From the NCBI RefSeq assembly GCF_021728415.1, contig NZ_JAKKDV010000006.1, positions 124,001 through 188,000 of the forward strand: DNA of 64,000 nucleotides, in the 5' to 3' direction. Source of the DNA: Flaviramulus multivorans. GTDB lineage: Bacteria; Bacteroidota; Bacteroidia; Flavobacteriales; Flavobacteriaceae. The notes beneath the pieces were generated by a model that saw nothing but the letters and a program-made list of their open reading frames with translations, was not told the DNA's origin and made no database searches. Positions 35,922 through 43,455 of this stretch are shown one piece after another (position 1 is the first letter of the stretch; the number at the start of each line of letters is the position of its first letter). Position numbers and translations under genes: made by a program.

Positions 35922-37016
35922 TTATTTTACTCTTTTTGGGAAATAATTTGAATATTTCATATTAACAACCTTCACTCGAGCCATCTCATCATCTATAATC
36001 CTTGAAATTGCCATGGTTAATTTAGTAAACTCATTTTCAACTTCAATTTGTTTATTATCCTCTAATTCTGATTTATATTTGTCTGATCTTAAATATAAAT
36101 ATATTCTTTCACAATTATGCGATTCAAATATTTCCTTCAATAAAGATTTATCTGTAAGCCCGAGAGAATGACCTAATACATGAATATTAAATTTCTCTTT
36201 GACTCTTATTAAACTATTATAAATTAATTGATAATAATTGTTTTTCAAATAGTGATGAGTTTTGAAGTTTGTTAAAAAATTATCATCTCTTAAATTTTTA
36301 ATTTCGACGTAATCCCCATCTTTATCATTACCCCAACCAAATATAATTTCTGAATCTAATGTACCATGTATTGGATAATGTTCGTAACCTATAACATCAA
36401 AACTTCTTATTGTTTGGGTATAGTTAAAATCAATAACCACTATATCATTTGTGTTTCCTTCGTTTTGGAAAGATTTAAATAAACTCTTTATAAAATTAGA
36501 AACCGGACTATCAAAATTGACATTCAATGTTGCCAAATACTCTTGCAACAAGTTTTTTATTTGAATTAGTTCTTCATTTAATCTTAATACTTGGTCCTTA
36601 TGAGAGTTCTTATCTTTTGATTTGCGTATATTACTTAACATATCAAAATATGTTGACTCTACATCAAACCAAAACTCTTCTTCTTCTCTATATAACTTTG
36701 ATAAAAATTTATTTTTAAGATGTTCCAAAAATATCATCTTATTATTGATTAATGATAGTTTAAAATTTTCTTTTGATAAGTTGAGAAGTACTCCTTCTAA
36801 TGAATAATTATTGTTATAGCCTACAGGAAATAAATGCTGTTTGAATATTCCCTTTATACCATCTGTATAATAATCACTTGTTCCAGTTTTCAAAACGAAC
36901 TGCTCTAAATCTGAGATTAGAATTTCCTCCAAAAGAAACTTTGAAAAATTCTTAAAACTAGTTGGAAGACCATGCGCAATATCAAACCCATTACCAATAA
37001 TTATAACTTGTTTCAT
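35922..37016 (-). CDS. AbiH-family abortive-infection (anti-phage) protein
   Basis: 364 residues. The N-terminal motif MKQVIIIGNGFDIAHGLPTS is the AbiH hallmark. Further family segments are VVIDFNYTQTIRSF, HYPIHGTLDSEIIFGWGND and HVLGHSLGLTDKSLL. AbiH was described in Lactococcus as an abortive-infection factor. The mechanism is not well established. It is flanked on both sides by relics of one restriction-modification gene, so it appears to have replaced the core of an earlier defence gene. It is very AT-rich, like its flanks. Confidence 0.88.
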   Translation of the reverse strand: MKQVIIIGNGFDIAHGLPTSFKNFSKFLLEEILISDLEQFVLKTGTSDYYTDGIKGIFKQHLFPVGYNNNYSLEGVLLNLSKENFKLSLINNKMIFLEHLKNKFLSKLYREEEEFWFDVESTYFDMLSNIRKSKDKNSHKDQVLRLNEELIQIKNLLQEYLATLNVNFDSPVSNFIKSLFKSFQNEGNTNDIVVIDFNYTQTIRSFDVIGYEHYPIHGTLDSEIIFGWGNDKDGDYVEIKNLRDDNFLTNFKTHHYLKNNYYQLIYNSLIRVKEKFNIHVLGHSLGLTDKSLLKEIFESHNCERIYLYLRSDKYKSELEDNKQIEVENEFTKLTMAISRIIDDEMARVKVVNMKYSNYFPKRVK

Positions 37017-37025
37017 AAAAATATA

Positions 37026-37184
37026 CTAAATCATTTGATATTGCTCTTCTTTAGAGTTTTTTATATTTTCTTGAATTTCCGGATTATGAAAATACTTGAT
37101 GTATTTTTTATAAGCACGTTCTAATACTAAATTACCTTGTTGGGCTAAATAGGCTTTTAATACAGAAGTTTGGAATAATGCCAT
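37026..37184 (-). pseudogene. N-terminal relic of a type IIG/Eco57I-like restriction-modification gene
   Basis: From ATG at 37184 to TAG at 37026, 52 codons read MALFQTSVLKAYLAQQGN... and ...YFHNPEIQENIKNSKEEQYQ, then MI and stop. This is the typical N-terminus of Eco57I-like restriction-modification enzymes, which normally continue for about 1000 residues after the KEEQYQ segment. The break comes 9 bp before the AbiH start. The C-terminal end of the same type of protein is found at 35730-35904. Confidence 0.6.
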
Positions 37185-37256
37185 AAATTAAATTACCAAT
37201 AATGCGGTTGCATAAAAGTAACAAATCTTGTGGTAATTTTAAGGCAAGAAATTATT

Positions 37257-37691
37257 TTAAAAAGGAAGTTTGTTACTATTATAGTTTCTAAACATCAATT
37301 TTAACTCGTTCAGCTCATTTTTTAAAGCAGCAACATCTCCTTTCGTTGCTGGAAGGCTATTCGGGGCAAACAATCGTTTCGCACCATTAATTGTTGCGTT
37401 TGCTGCTAATGAACCCAGTGCAGAATTAGTAACTGAGGAGACGTTAACACCATCCAATTTTTTTACACGAGCTTCGAGGGCAGCAATAGACTCTTCAACT
37501 TTTTGCGTAATAGGTACAGGCAAGCTTCCTTGGTTTGTATTCTTTTCCTTTTGATAATGTCCAGCTATATATTTATAGTTGTTCCTTTTATAGCTAGCCA
37601 TGGTCCTACAGCTACTAACACAGTATAGGTGGTTGCGTCTTCTTGGGGTGAACAATTCGTTGCAATGTTTACAATTTTTTTGATTTTCCAT
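37257..37691 (-). CDS. Small zinc-finger-like protein of the mobility module
   Basis: 144 residues. The N-terminus has CKHCNELFTPRRRNHLYC followed by VSSC, a CxxC-x(15)-CxxxC pattern suggesting a zinc ribbon. A Lys-rich linker follows, and the C-terminal end is a short coiled coil (DVAALKNELNELKLMF). Similar proteins occur beside replication and integrase genes of Bacteroidota mobile elements. I infer DNA binding. It lies 48 bp after the DnaC-like gene on the same strand. Confidence 0.6.
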   Translation of the reverse strand: MENQKNCKHCNELFTPRRRNHLYCVSSCRTMASYKRNNYKYIAGHYQKEKNTNQGSLPVPITQKVEESIAALEARVKKLDGVNVSSVTNSALGSLAANATINGAKRLFAPNSLPATKGDVAALKNELNELKLMFRNYNSNKLPF

Positions 37692-37739
37692 GGTGTTTTT
37701 GGTTTTTATCCGTTAAATAAAGTTTAATTTAACCTTTTG

Positions 37740-38465
37740 TCATCTGTAACTTTTCCCGTGAAACTCTATGAAATTGAACATTTCAAACAGTCTATCGTAA
37801 AGTCGAAAACCATATCTATGTCCTAAAGCTTCAAGCGTGTGTGTCAAAGATTTTTCATCAGTCAAGTAATTAGTTGTTACATAAGTGATTAATTTTTTTT
37901 CGTGACGGGACATTAAAATATTTCCAACAACGTCATATTTCCCATAGTTGCTGGCAATTGATTCCGAGTTAATATCATCTATAAAAAGTCGTTTTCGTTG
38001 GTGCCTTCTAAAAAATAATTCCTTATCAGAAGGTGTTGCACAAGTTTCGTATTGGGTAACTAAATCGTTACTATTTTCTCCTTTAAATCTATATTGATGA
38101 AACTCGATGAAAATTTTTTCAAAAACTTTTAGATAATCTGTTTTACCTACTCCTGTAGCTCCAATTATCAATAACCCTTTATCGAAAGACGGTTTTGAAA
38201 TGTCAGCGTGCAAATTTTTGCAAGTAAAAAAATCATCATCGCGTAGGAAATAATAAAACAGTACTTTTAAATTACTTTTAGTTTGCTTGTCATTAATCAA
38301 TCGCTTACCAGTTAATGACTTAAACGTTTCCAAGAACCGTAACCACAAATCTTGTTTTGAAATTGGCAAGCAAGGCTTTGCCACAATTCGTTGGCAGTTA
38401 TTGTGGTCATTAACCACCGCATTAATAACTTGGCTTATTTTTTCTGTTTTACCATCTCTAAACAT
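37740..38465 (-). CDS. DnaC/IstB-like AAA+ ATPase (putative helicase loader)
   Basis: 241 residues. Walker A is GATGVGKT (102-109), Walker B is RLFIDDINSE (Asp163/164), the sensor-1-like stretch is VTTNYL, and the arginine-finger-like region is RLYDRLFEMF. This layout matches phage and plasmid helicase loaders. The preceding gene (6 bp upstream) is a DnaD-like protein, and the pair forms a typical phage or satellite replication module. It suggests that the excised island can replicate, or could in the past. Confidence 0.75.
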   Translation of the reverse strand: MFRDGKTEKISQVINAVVNDHNNCQRIVAKPCLPISKQDLWLRFLETFKSLTGKRLINDKQTKSNLKVLFYYFLRDDDFFTCKNLHADISKPSFDKGLLIIGATGVGKTDYLKVFEKIFIEFHQYRFKGENSNDLVTQYETCATPSDKELFFRRHQRKRLFIDDINSESIASNYGKYDVVGNILMSRHEKKLITYVTTNYLTDEKSLTHTLEALGHRYGFRLYDRLFEMFNFIEFHGKSYR

Positions 38466-38471
38466 AGTAAA

Positions 38472-39134
38472 TTACCTATTGGTTAATAATTTTTTTCCTA
38501 ATTCTGATTGAAAATTGGGTCGTCTTTCATTTTGCGCCCATTTTTTTAAACGTTTTCCCACCTCAAAAAACTCATCAACCTCGGATCGCATTTGTTTTTT
38601 ATTTAGGTTAACCTCGCTCCAATAATTGAAAAAATCATTTAAAATTTTATCTGAATAATGAGAGTGTTCAAAAACTCGTTTTTTGAAATTTTTCTTGCGC
38701 TCCTCTATTTTTATATTATTTCTGTTCTTTTTATTATTACTTTCTTTAGTTGTTGTTAGTTGTTTGTTATTTGAAAGTTGCTTGTTAGTTGTTTGAGGTA
38801 TGTTTGGCTTGTTGCTTGCATCATCTATAGACTGCATTTTGTCATAGTTCACAACAGTAATCAGGGTAAATCTGTTTGTTGGTTGGCGTGTTATATAACC
38901 ACTGGAATCAAGCTTTTTTAGTGCGGTTCTTATTTGTTGTTGAGACAACTTTAATTCGGAAGTTAGATGAGCAGTTGAAGTTATCAATTGTCCTCTTTTT
39001 ACATCTACTCCTTGCCATTTTTTATCAGTATAGTTGACCTTTAATAGTAAATGGATAAATAATCGAAAAACTTCTGGTTTTTGATACCACTCCCATGCCA
39101 ATATATCCCTGTGTAGAAAAATAAACCCGACCAT
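38472..39134 (-). CDS. DnaD-like / phage replisome-organiser N-terminal domain protein
   Basis: 220 residues. Residues of about 1-100 form a winged helix of the kind found in phage replication proteins: FLHRDILAWEWYQKPEVFRL, then RGQLITSTAHLTSELKLSQQ, and TALKKLDSSGYI. A low-complexity Asn/Thr/Lys linker follows (about 115-150), and a helical C-terminal part has LNDFFNYWSEVNLNKKQMR, resembling the end of DnaD-type proteins. It probably binds the element's origin and recruits the DnaC-like ATPase. It starts 1 bp after the HTH protein stop. Confidence 0.7.
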   Translation of the reverse strand: MVGFIFLHRDILAWEWYQKPEVFRLFIHLLLKVNYTDKKWQGVDVKRGQLITSTAHLTSELKLSQQQIRTALKKLDSSGYITRQPTNRFTLITVVNYDKMQSIDDASNKPNIPQTTNKQLSNNKQLTTTKESNNKKNRNNIKIEERKKNFKKRVFEHSHYSDKILNDFFNYWSEVNLNKKQMRSEVDEFFEVGKRLKKWAQNERRPNFQSELGKKLLTNR

Positions 39135-39135
39135 T

Positions 39136-39423
39136 CTATTCCTGCTTTACAAGTTTGGCTAGTATATCACTCATTTTATAGTAAACACGGTTACCCAAAC
39201 GATAGCTTGGAAGGACACCATTTTTTCTCCAATTCCATAAGGCCTGTTTGGAGCATTTTAAGCGTTTTAAGGTTTCATCAACCGTTAGAAGCTCTACTTC
39301 ATCTTTTTTAGATGGTTGGTATTTATCAAAAAACTCCTTTAATTTACTATCAACCCCAATTAAGATGTTGTCAGTAAGCTCCTCGGGAGTAGTTTCAATA
39401 ACATGCAGTTGTGTTGACTTCAT
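39136..39423 (-). CDS. Excisionase-like helix-turn-helix protein
   Basis: The frame opens at 39453, but ATG at 39423 (95 residues, MKSTQLHVIETTPEEL) is the more usual start for this family. Residues of about 45-90 form a MerR-like HTH_17 domain: LTVDETLKRLKCSKQALWNW, then SYRLGNRVYYKMSDI. Small proteins of this type beside tyrosine integrases act as excisionases or as regulators of the element. It precedes the DnaD-like and DnaC-like genes in one run. Confidence 0.7.
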   Translation of the reverse strand: MKSTQLHVIETTPEELTDNILIGVDSKLKEFFDKYQPSKKDEVELLTVDETLKRLKCSKQALWNWRKNGVLPSYRLGNRVYYKMSDILAKLVKQE

Positions 39424-39509
39424 TTGAACTGTATTTAATATTTTACAGTACAAAAATACTCTACAACATAAGCTATTATAGAGTTTATGGGTATATGCCA
39501 GTATATATA

Positions 39510-40280
39510 CTAGGTAAATTTAGCATCAGGAATGTTAAATCCTCTATTGTCAAAAGTTTCTTTTGCTTGTTTATATTTTTTGTTATTAGGGCTCAAATAT
39601 ATTTCTATCGATTTTGATGTATCGCAGTCATTAATTGAAAAAGCTTTAAACAATTCTCTAGATAACTTTGAGTTATTAATCTCTCCTCTATGCATATCAG
39701 CTTCCATATACCCCTTATCTATTAACTCTCTTATAATTATAGCTAATTGAGAAGGACCTGCTTTCCAATTTAATAGTTTAGGCTGAGCATTGTTTTTATA
39801 TTCGTCAATAAATCCATGAATAATTTGGATTCTCTTTTTAAAATCATTTTGTAACCGATTCCATCCTGCTAGATGCATCATGTGAGGATAATCATAATCC
39901 CAGTTTTTAATGACCCCTTCACTTTCAATAAAACCATATTCTAAAGGCTTTTCATCATAATATCCTCTTCCATTTAAATTTGGTTGAGCATTATCGACAA
40001 GTTCTTCAATCTTTGGAATTATTTTAACATCAAGTATTGAATAATACTTTTCGGGGGCATCGCAGTAATCATAGTGATATTCAAGAAATTCTCTTAACTC
40101 TAAAATATCAGTTTTGATGAGTAAATCATGCATGAAGTATTTTAAATAAAAATCTTCAATAAGTTTTGGTTCGTAAAAATCAAAATTATTTAACTGGTAT
40201 TTCGAGTTTTCAGATTGATTGTCTTCCGATAATTTATTAAATGCAACTTCATTTACTGCAAAGGCTTCTTTGTAATTCAT
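39510..40280 (-). CDS. Unknown protein of the mobility module (possible RteC-like C-terminus)
   Basis: The frame can extend to 40325, overlapping the integrase gene. I choose ATG at 40280 (256 residues, MNYKEAFAVNEVAFNKL). The first half is acidic and helical. The C-terminal half, with NWKAGPSQLAIIIRELIDKG and RGEINNSKLSRELFKAF, resembles winged-helix segments in proteins linked to Bacteroidota mobile elements, including RteC-like regulators. The likeness is weak. No catalytic motif is visible. It lies 16 bp after the integrase stop. Confidence 0.55.
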   Translation of the reverse strand: MNYKEAFAVNEVAFNKLSEDNQSENSKYQLNNFDFYEPKLIEDFYLKYFMHDLLIKTDILELREFLEYHYDYCDAPEKYYSILDVKIIPKIEELVDNAQPNLNGRGYYDEKPLEYGFIESEGVIKNWDYDYPHMMHLAGWNRLQNDFKKRIQIIHGFIDEYKNNAQPKLLNWKAGPSQLAIIIRELIDKGYMEADMHRGEINNSKLSRELFKAFSINDCDTSKSIEIYLSPNNKKYKQAKETFDNRGFNIPDAKFT

Positions 40281-40296
40281 AGTATTATTAGCGAAT

Positions 40297-41592
40297 TTAG
40301 TTACTAAAAAAAGCACTGTCAGCAATTTTCACAGCTCTTTCCTGAGGTGTAACCTTAATATATTTATAAAATTCTCTTTCTGTAGAGTGACCGCTTATAG
40401 ACATTATATCTATCGTTGGCATTTTAGACAAGTATGCGTTAGTGCAAAAGGATCTTCTAGCTGTATGAGATTGGATTAAACTAAATTTTGGAACAGTTTC
40501 TGTGATTATTTCACCTTTTACTTTTTTCTTAATTATAATTGGTTCTTCTATCTCAGCTTTCCTACCAGCCTCTTTTATAAATTCATTAATATCTGGTGCG
40601 TTCAGTTTTGGAGGTGGAAATCCATTGTACCGCTTATTCATAATTTCTTTAATTCGAGAATGTAATGGAACATATATTAGCTTATTCGTTTTTTGTTGTT
40701 TAAATTCAATTACTCCTCTTCCATTAAAAGATTTTATTTGCTCCATCTTAATTCCATTGTAATCTGAAACTCTTTGCCCTGTATAATATCCTATTAAAAA
40801 AATATCTCTTGCCAATTCCCAGTCCTTAGTTTTAGATAAATCAACTTTATACAAACTATCAATTTCTGCTTCTGTTAAATATATTGAAATAGATTCCTCC
40901 GATAACACCTTAAACTCAGAATTTTTATATTTAAGATTGGTATTAACTCCTTCTTCAGTTGCCTTATTCAATATCGTTGTAAGATTTTTGATATGCTTCC
41001 CTATAGTATTTATTGAATAATTAGTATCCTCTAAAAATTTCACAAAAGCGTAGTAAAATTTAAGGTCTATACTGTCAAAATCTAAATTGTAGTTAACCTT
41101 TTTATTGAATTCTTTTAATCGGTTAATTGTTTGTTTATAAGACCTTACAGTAATTATACTTAGTTTTACAGAACTTATAGTCTTAGATTGTTTTTCGCGT
41201 CGTTCAATATAATCATCAGCGAACTCAAAAAATGAAGTAAAAGCTTTTTTAGTATCATCGCCTCCTCGAATAATATTAATAAGGATTGATTTTAAAATTT
41301 GTCTACTTTGTTTTTCTTCTTCATTTAAACCTGTTACAGCATCTAAAAATTCAGCAGAAAATTTCAACAAATCACTATTCACCTTTTCTCGATTATTTAT
41401 AGTAGCAATAGCCCTAATCCTTTGATGCGTTTTGTCCCAATTCTTAGGACTAACTTTGTACCCTGTAGCGAACTTTATCCTTTTATTACGTCCAAAGCTA
41501 TAATCTAAAATTATCGATGTTTGCCCTTTGGCATGTATATCTTTTAATCTATATTTAATTGTTCCAGTAGTTGAACTAATAGATTTATTCAT
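40297..41592 (-). CDS. int: Tyrosine site-specific integrase of the island
   Basis: 431 residues, typical of Bacteroidota element integrases. An arm-binding domain (1 to about 110) and a SAM-like core-binding domain (about 120-215) precede the catalytic domain, which shows Arg274 (TGQRVSD), His376-x-x-Arg379 (SHTARRSF), His402 (ISGHSTE) and nucleophile Tyr411 (FYKYIK). It should recombine the att cores at 14241 and 41769. It is transcribed away from the right end, with its start 177 bp from attR and candidate arm sites at 41621-41642 just upstream. Confidence 0.93.
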   Translation of the reverse strand: MNKSISSTTGTIKYRLKDIHAKGQTSIILDYSFGRNKRIKFATGYKVSPKNWDKTHQRIRAIATINNREKVNSDLLKFSAEFLDAVTGLNEEEKQSRQILKSILINIIRGGDDTKKAFTSFFEFADDYIERREKQSKTISSVKLSIITVRSYKQTINRLKEFNKKVNYNLDFDSIDLKFYYAFVKFLEDTNYSINTIGKHIKNLTTILNKATEEGVNTNLKYKNSEFKVLSEESISIYLTEAEIDSLYKVDLSKTKDWELARDIFLIGYYTGQRVSDYNGIKMEQIKSFNGRGVIEFKQQKTNKLIYVPLHSRIKEIMNKRYNGFPPPKLNAPDINEFIKEAGRKAEIEEPIIIKKKVKGEIITETVPKFSLIQSHTARRSFCTNAYLSKMPTIDIMSISGHSTEREFYKYIKVTPQERAVKIADSAFFSN

Positions 41593-41620
41593 ATTGTAAT
41601 AAGTTTTATAATTTTATAAA

Positions 41621-41642
41621 GGGACAACAAAAGGGACAACAT
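41621..41642. repeat. Candidate integrase arm-type sites, right end
   Basis: GGGACAAC, four bases, then GGGACAACAT, in the same orientation as the pair at 14301-14322. It lies 29 bp upstream of the integrase start, so binding could also autoregulate int. The distance to the attR core is 126 bp, against 41 bp on the left. Confidence 0.55.
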
Positions 41643-41768
41643 TCTGTTTAATTATGATTACTCCAAATGTAATTAAATTATTTGAAAACTCATTTAAACC
41701 CTGAAAATAAAGAGGCTAACATAACATTGATTAAAATAAAGTAAAATAGTTTCCACTTAAAAAAAGTA

Positions 41769-41787
41769 CTGGAGGTACCACAAAAAA
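41769..41787 (+). repeat. attR core of the genomic island
   Basis: Second copy of CTGGAGGTACCACAAAAAA. It corresponds to the displaced original 3' end of tRNA-Phe. Bases upstream of the repeat do not match the tRNA, so no second functional tRNA is present. Confidence 0.9.
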
Positions 41788-41819
41788 ATCCCGAAACATA
41801 AATGTTTTCGGGATTTTTT
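41782..41819. terminator. Terminator at attR, original tRNA-Phe terminator
   Basis: ATCCCGAAACAT and ATGTTTTCGGGAT form a hairpin with one bulge between an A run and a T run. It also lies 25 bp past the stop of the minus-strand T9SS gene at 41844 and probably ends that transcript, so it is bidirectional. Confidence 0.75.
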
Positions 41820-41843
41820 GTTGGTAATATAATTTTTAAAATA

Positions 41844-43334
41844 CTACTGCTTTACCAGTTTTAAAGTACTAGATCCATTCGCAGTATCTATCTTAGCAAA
41901 ATAAATTCCTGATTTTAAATAAGATGCATCCATTTTTACTTCAGTAGCATCTGGTTTCAACGATAATACATTTTTACCTAAAACATCAAATACGTTAATT
42001 GAAGTAATATTTAAATCTTTAGATTTAAGAGTCCAACTATCTTTAGTTGGGTTTGGATATGCTTTAAATGCAATAGGTGTAAAATTGGTCGTTCCAAGGG
42101 ACGGTGCTGCTCCTGTTATCAACCCTTCCCATGAAATATTGTCGAAATATGAAATATTTTCCGTAGTTCTAGGGTCTTGCCAATCTGGAAAAACAACTAT
42201 TTGGTCTACATTATTATTATCACCACTAGCCACAAAACTCGATATATCGTAAGTTAATGTTTCCCATGTGTTTATCATCGTATTTGGCTGTGCAATCTGA
42301 AAAACAGTTCCGGAAGTAGTATTTACCATCTTAACCGTAACATCGCTAATAACCGGCTTATAAACATCAATTGTTATTGTTGTAGTAGTCCCATCTAACT
42401 TCCATTCCCAGATTGTACCATGTTGTGTTTCACAACCTGCCCAAGGTGCTCCTGTAGTTAGTGTCGTCATTTTAGCAACAGTTGCACTAGTATTGACACC
42501 AGATGCATTAGGGTTTGCCACAACTTCAAATGGTGGGTTGGAATCATTTTCAAATACATTCCAGCTGGACGCAACACTACCAGTAGTTCCAGATTCAAAA
42601 GTCAAATCGAATGTTTGACTCATAGGCGTAATTTGAACTGTAAAATTTATGTTATAAGTCATAGTATCGGTTCCGTTTTGTGCTGTAACTAAAATAGAGG
42701 TAGTTCCTGGAAGTGAACTAGCATCAGTTACTACAGCCGATGCTGGAGACGCTTGAGATGTAGTAGCAATAACCGTAGGAACAACTGTTGTGCCTTGTGG
42801 TAATTCTACGTTGTAATTCAAGGTGTTTGATGAAAACCCAGCTACAGTTGAACCATTAACAGTAAGGTCGCTTAAGGTTGTATCTGTTAATGGGTCGACA
42901 GCTTCATAAATCTCAAATTCCCATAAACTGTAACCATAAGGTGTACCTCTAACGGTTCCATACATACGAACATATCTCCCAGTTTCACTCACTGGAATAA
43001 CATCCATCCCACCATTTCCAGTTGTAGTTGTATAAGCCGTTGCGTAGGTTGTGAAAGTAGCATCATCGGTAATTTGTATTTCATAAGTACTTGCAAAGGC
43101 ACCTTCCCAATTTAAAACAACCTGACCAATATCGTAGCTAGCTCCCAAATCGATAGTTATCCATTGTGGGTCTGAAAAACTAGTTTCCCAGCGTGTTCCA
43201 ACATTTCCATCAATGGCGTTACTGGCAGGTTGATTTTCGTTTGACCCCGTTGCAACTCCAGTTAAGGCAAGATTCTGTGAATACCCAAAGGTGAGAAACA
43301 TTAGCGCGATTGATAATAAAGTAAATTTTTTCAT
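41844..43334 (-). CDS. T9SS-secreted protein with discoidin (F5/8 type C) and CBM-like domains
   Basis: 496 residues. It has a signal peptide (about 1-19, FLTFGYSQN), then an F5/8 type C/discoidin domain at about 25-148 (NAIDGNVGTRWETSFSDPQW, GRYVRMYGTVR). A cadherin-like beta domain covers about 152-232, a jelly-roll-like region covers about 240-405 with YFDNISWEG, and a T9SS type A sorting domain follows (about 425-496, FKAYPNPTKDSWTLKSKD). No catalytic motif is seen. It is probably a secreted or surface beta-glucan-binding protein of the laminarin locus. Confidence 0.8.
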   Translation of the reverse strand: MKKFTLLSIALMFLTFGYSQNLALTGVATGSNENQPASNAIDGNVGTRWETSFSDPQWITIDLGASYDIGQVVLNWEGAFASTYEIQITDDATFTTYATAYTTTTGNGGMDVIPVSETGRYVRMYGTVRGTPYGYSLWEFEIYEAVDPLTDTTLSDLTVNGSTVAGFSSNTLNYNVELPQGTTVVPTVIATTSQASPASAVVTDASSLPGTTSILVTAQNGTDTMTYNINFTVQITPMSQTFDLTFESGTTGSVASSWNVFENDSNPPFEVVANPNASGVNTSATVAKMTTLTTGAPWAGCETQHGTIWEWKLDGTTTTITIDVYKPVISDVTVKMVNTTSGTVFQIAQPNTMINTWETLTYDISSFVASGDNNNVDQIVVFPDWQDPRTTENISYFDNISWEGLITGAAPSLGTTNFTPIAFKAYPNPTKDSWTLKSKDLNITSINVFDVLGKNVLSLKPDATEVKMDASYLKSGIYFAKIDTANGSSTLKLVKQ

Positions 43335-43387
43335 AATACGTGTATTTTAATAATTAGAATTATATAGGCTAATATGATTTGGATATC

Positions 43388-43428
43388 ATAAAAAAAGCCA
43401 CATTAACAAACGCTAATGTGGCTTTATT
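43388..43428 (-). terminator. Rho-independent terminator
   Basis: AAAGCCACATTA (43394-43405) pairs perfectly with TAATGTGGCTTT (43414-43425), loop of 8, with A and T runs outside. It lies 28 bp past the stop of the 305-aa T9SS protein and separates it from the discoidin gene. Confidence 0.88.
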
Positions 43429-43455
43429 ATAGTTTTAGTAATAACTTAAGACAAG

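Larger units (their letters stand above)
14241..41787. mobile_element. Integrated genomic island (about 27.5 kb, metal resistance and defence)
   Basis: It is bounded by 19-bp repeats at the tRNA-Phe 3' end, with a tyrosine integrase at 40297-41592, an excisionase-like HTH protein, and DnaD-like and DnaC-like replication genes at the right end. The cargo is two heavy-metal efflux modules and an AbiH-type gene. I find no relaxase, coupling protein or transfer gene, so it is better described as a genomic island or satellite-like element than as a self-transmissible ICE. Apparent arm-type repeats lie just inside both ends (14301-14322 and 41621-41642). Confidence 0.88.

Noticed and set aside
41769-41779. 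Second tRNA-Phe gene at the right end
   Set aside because: Only the last acceptor-stem bases are present. The bases upstream do not fold as a tRNA, so it is only the att repeat.
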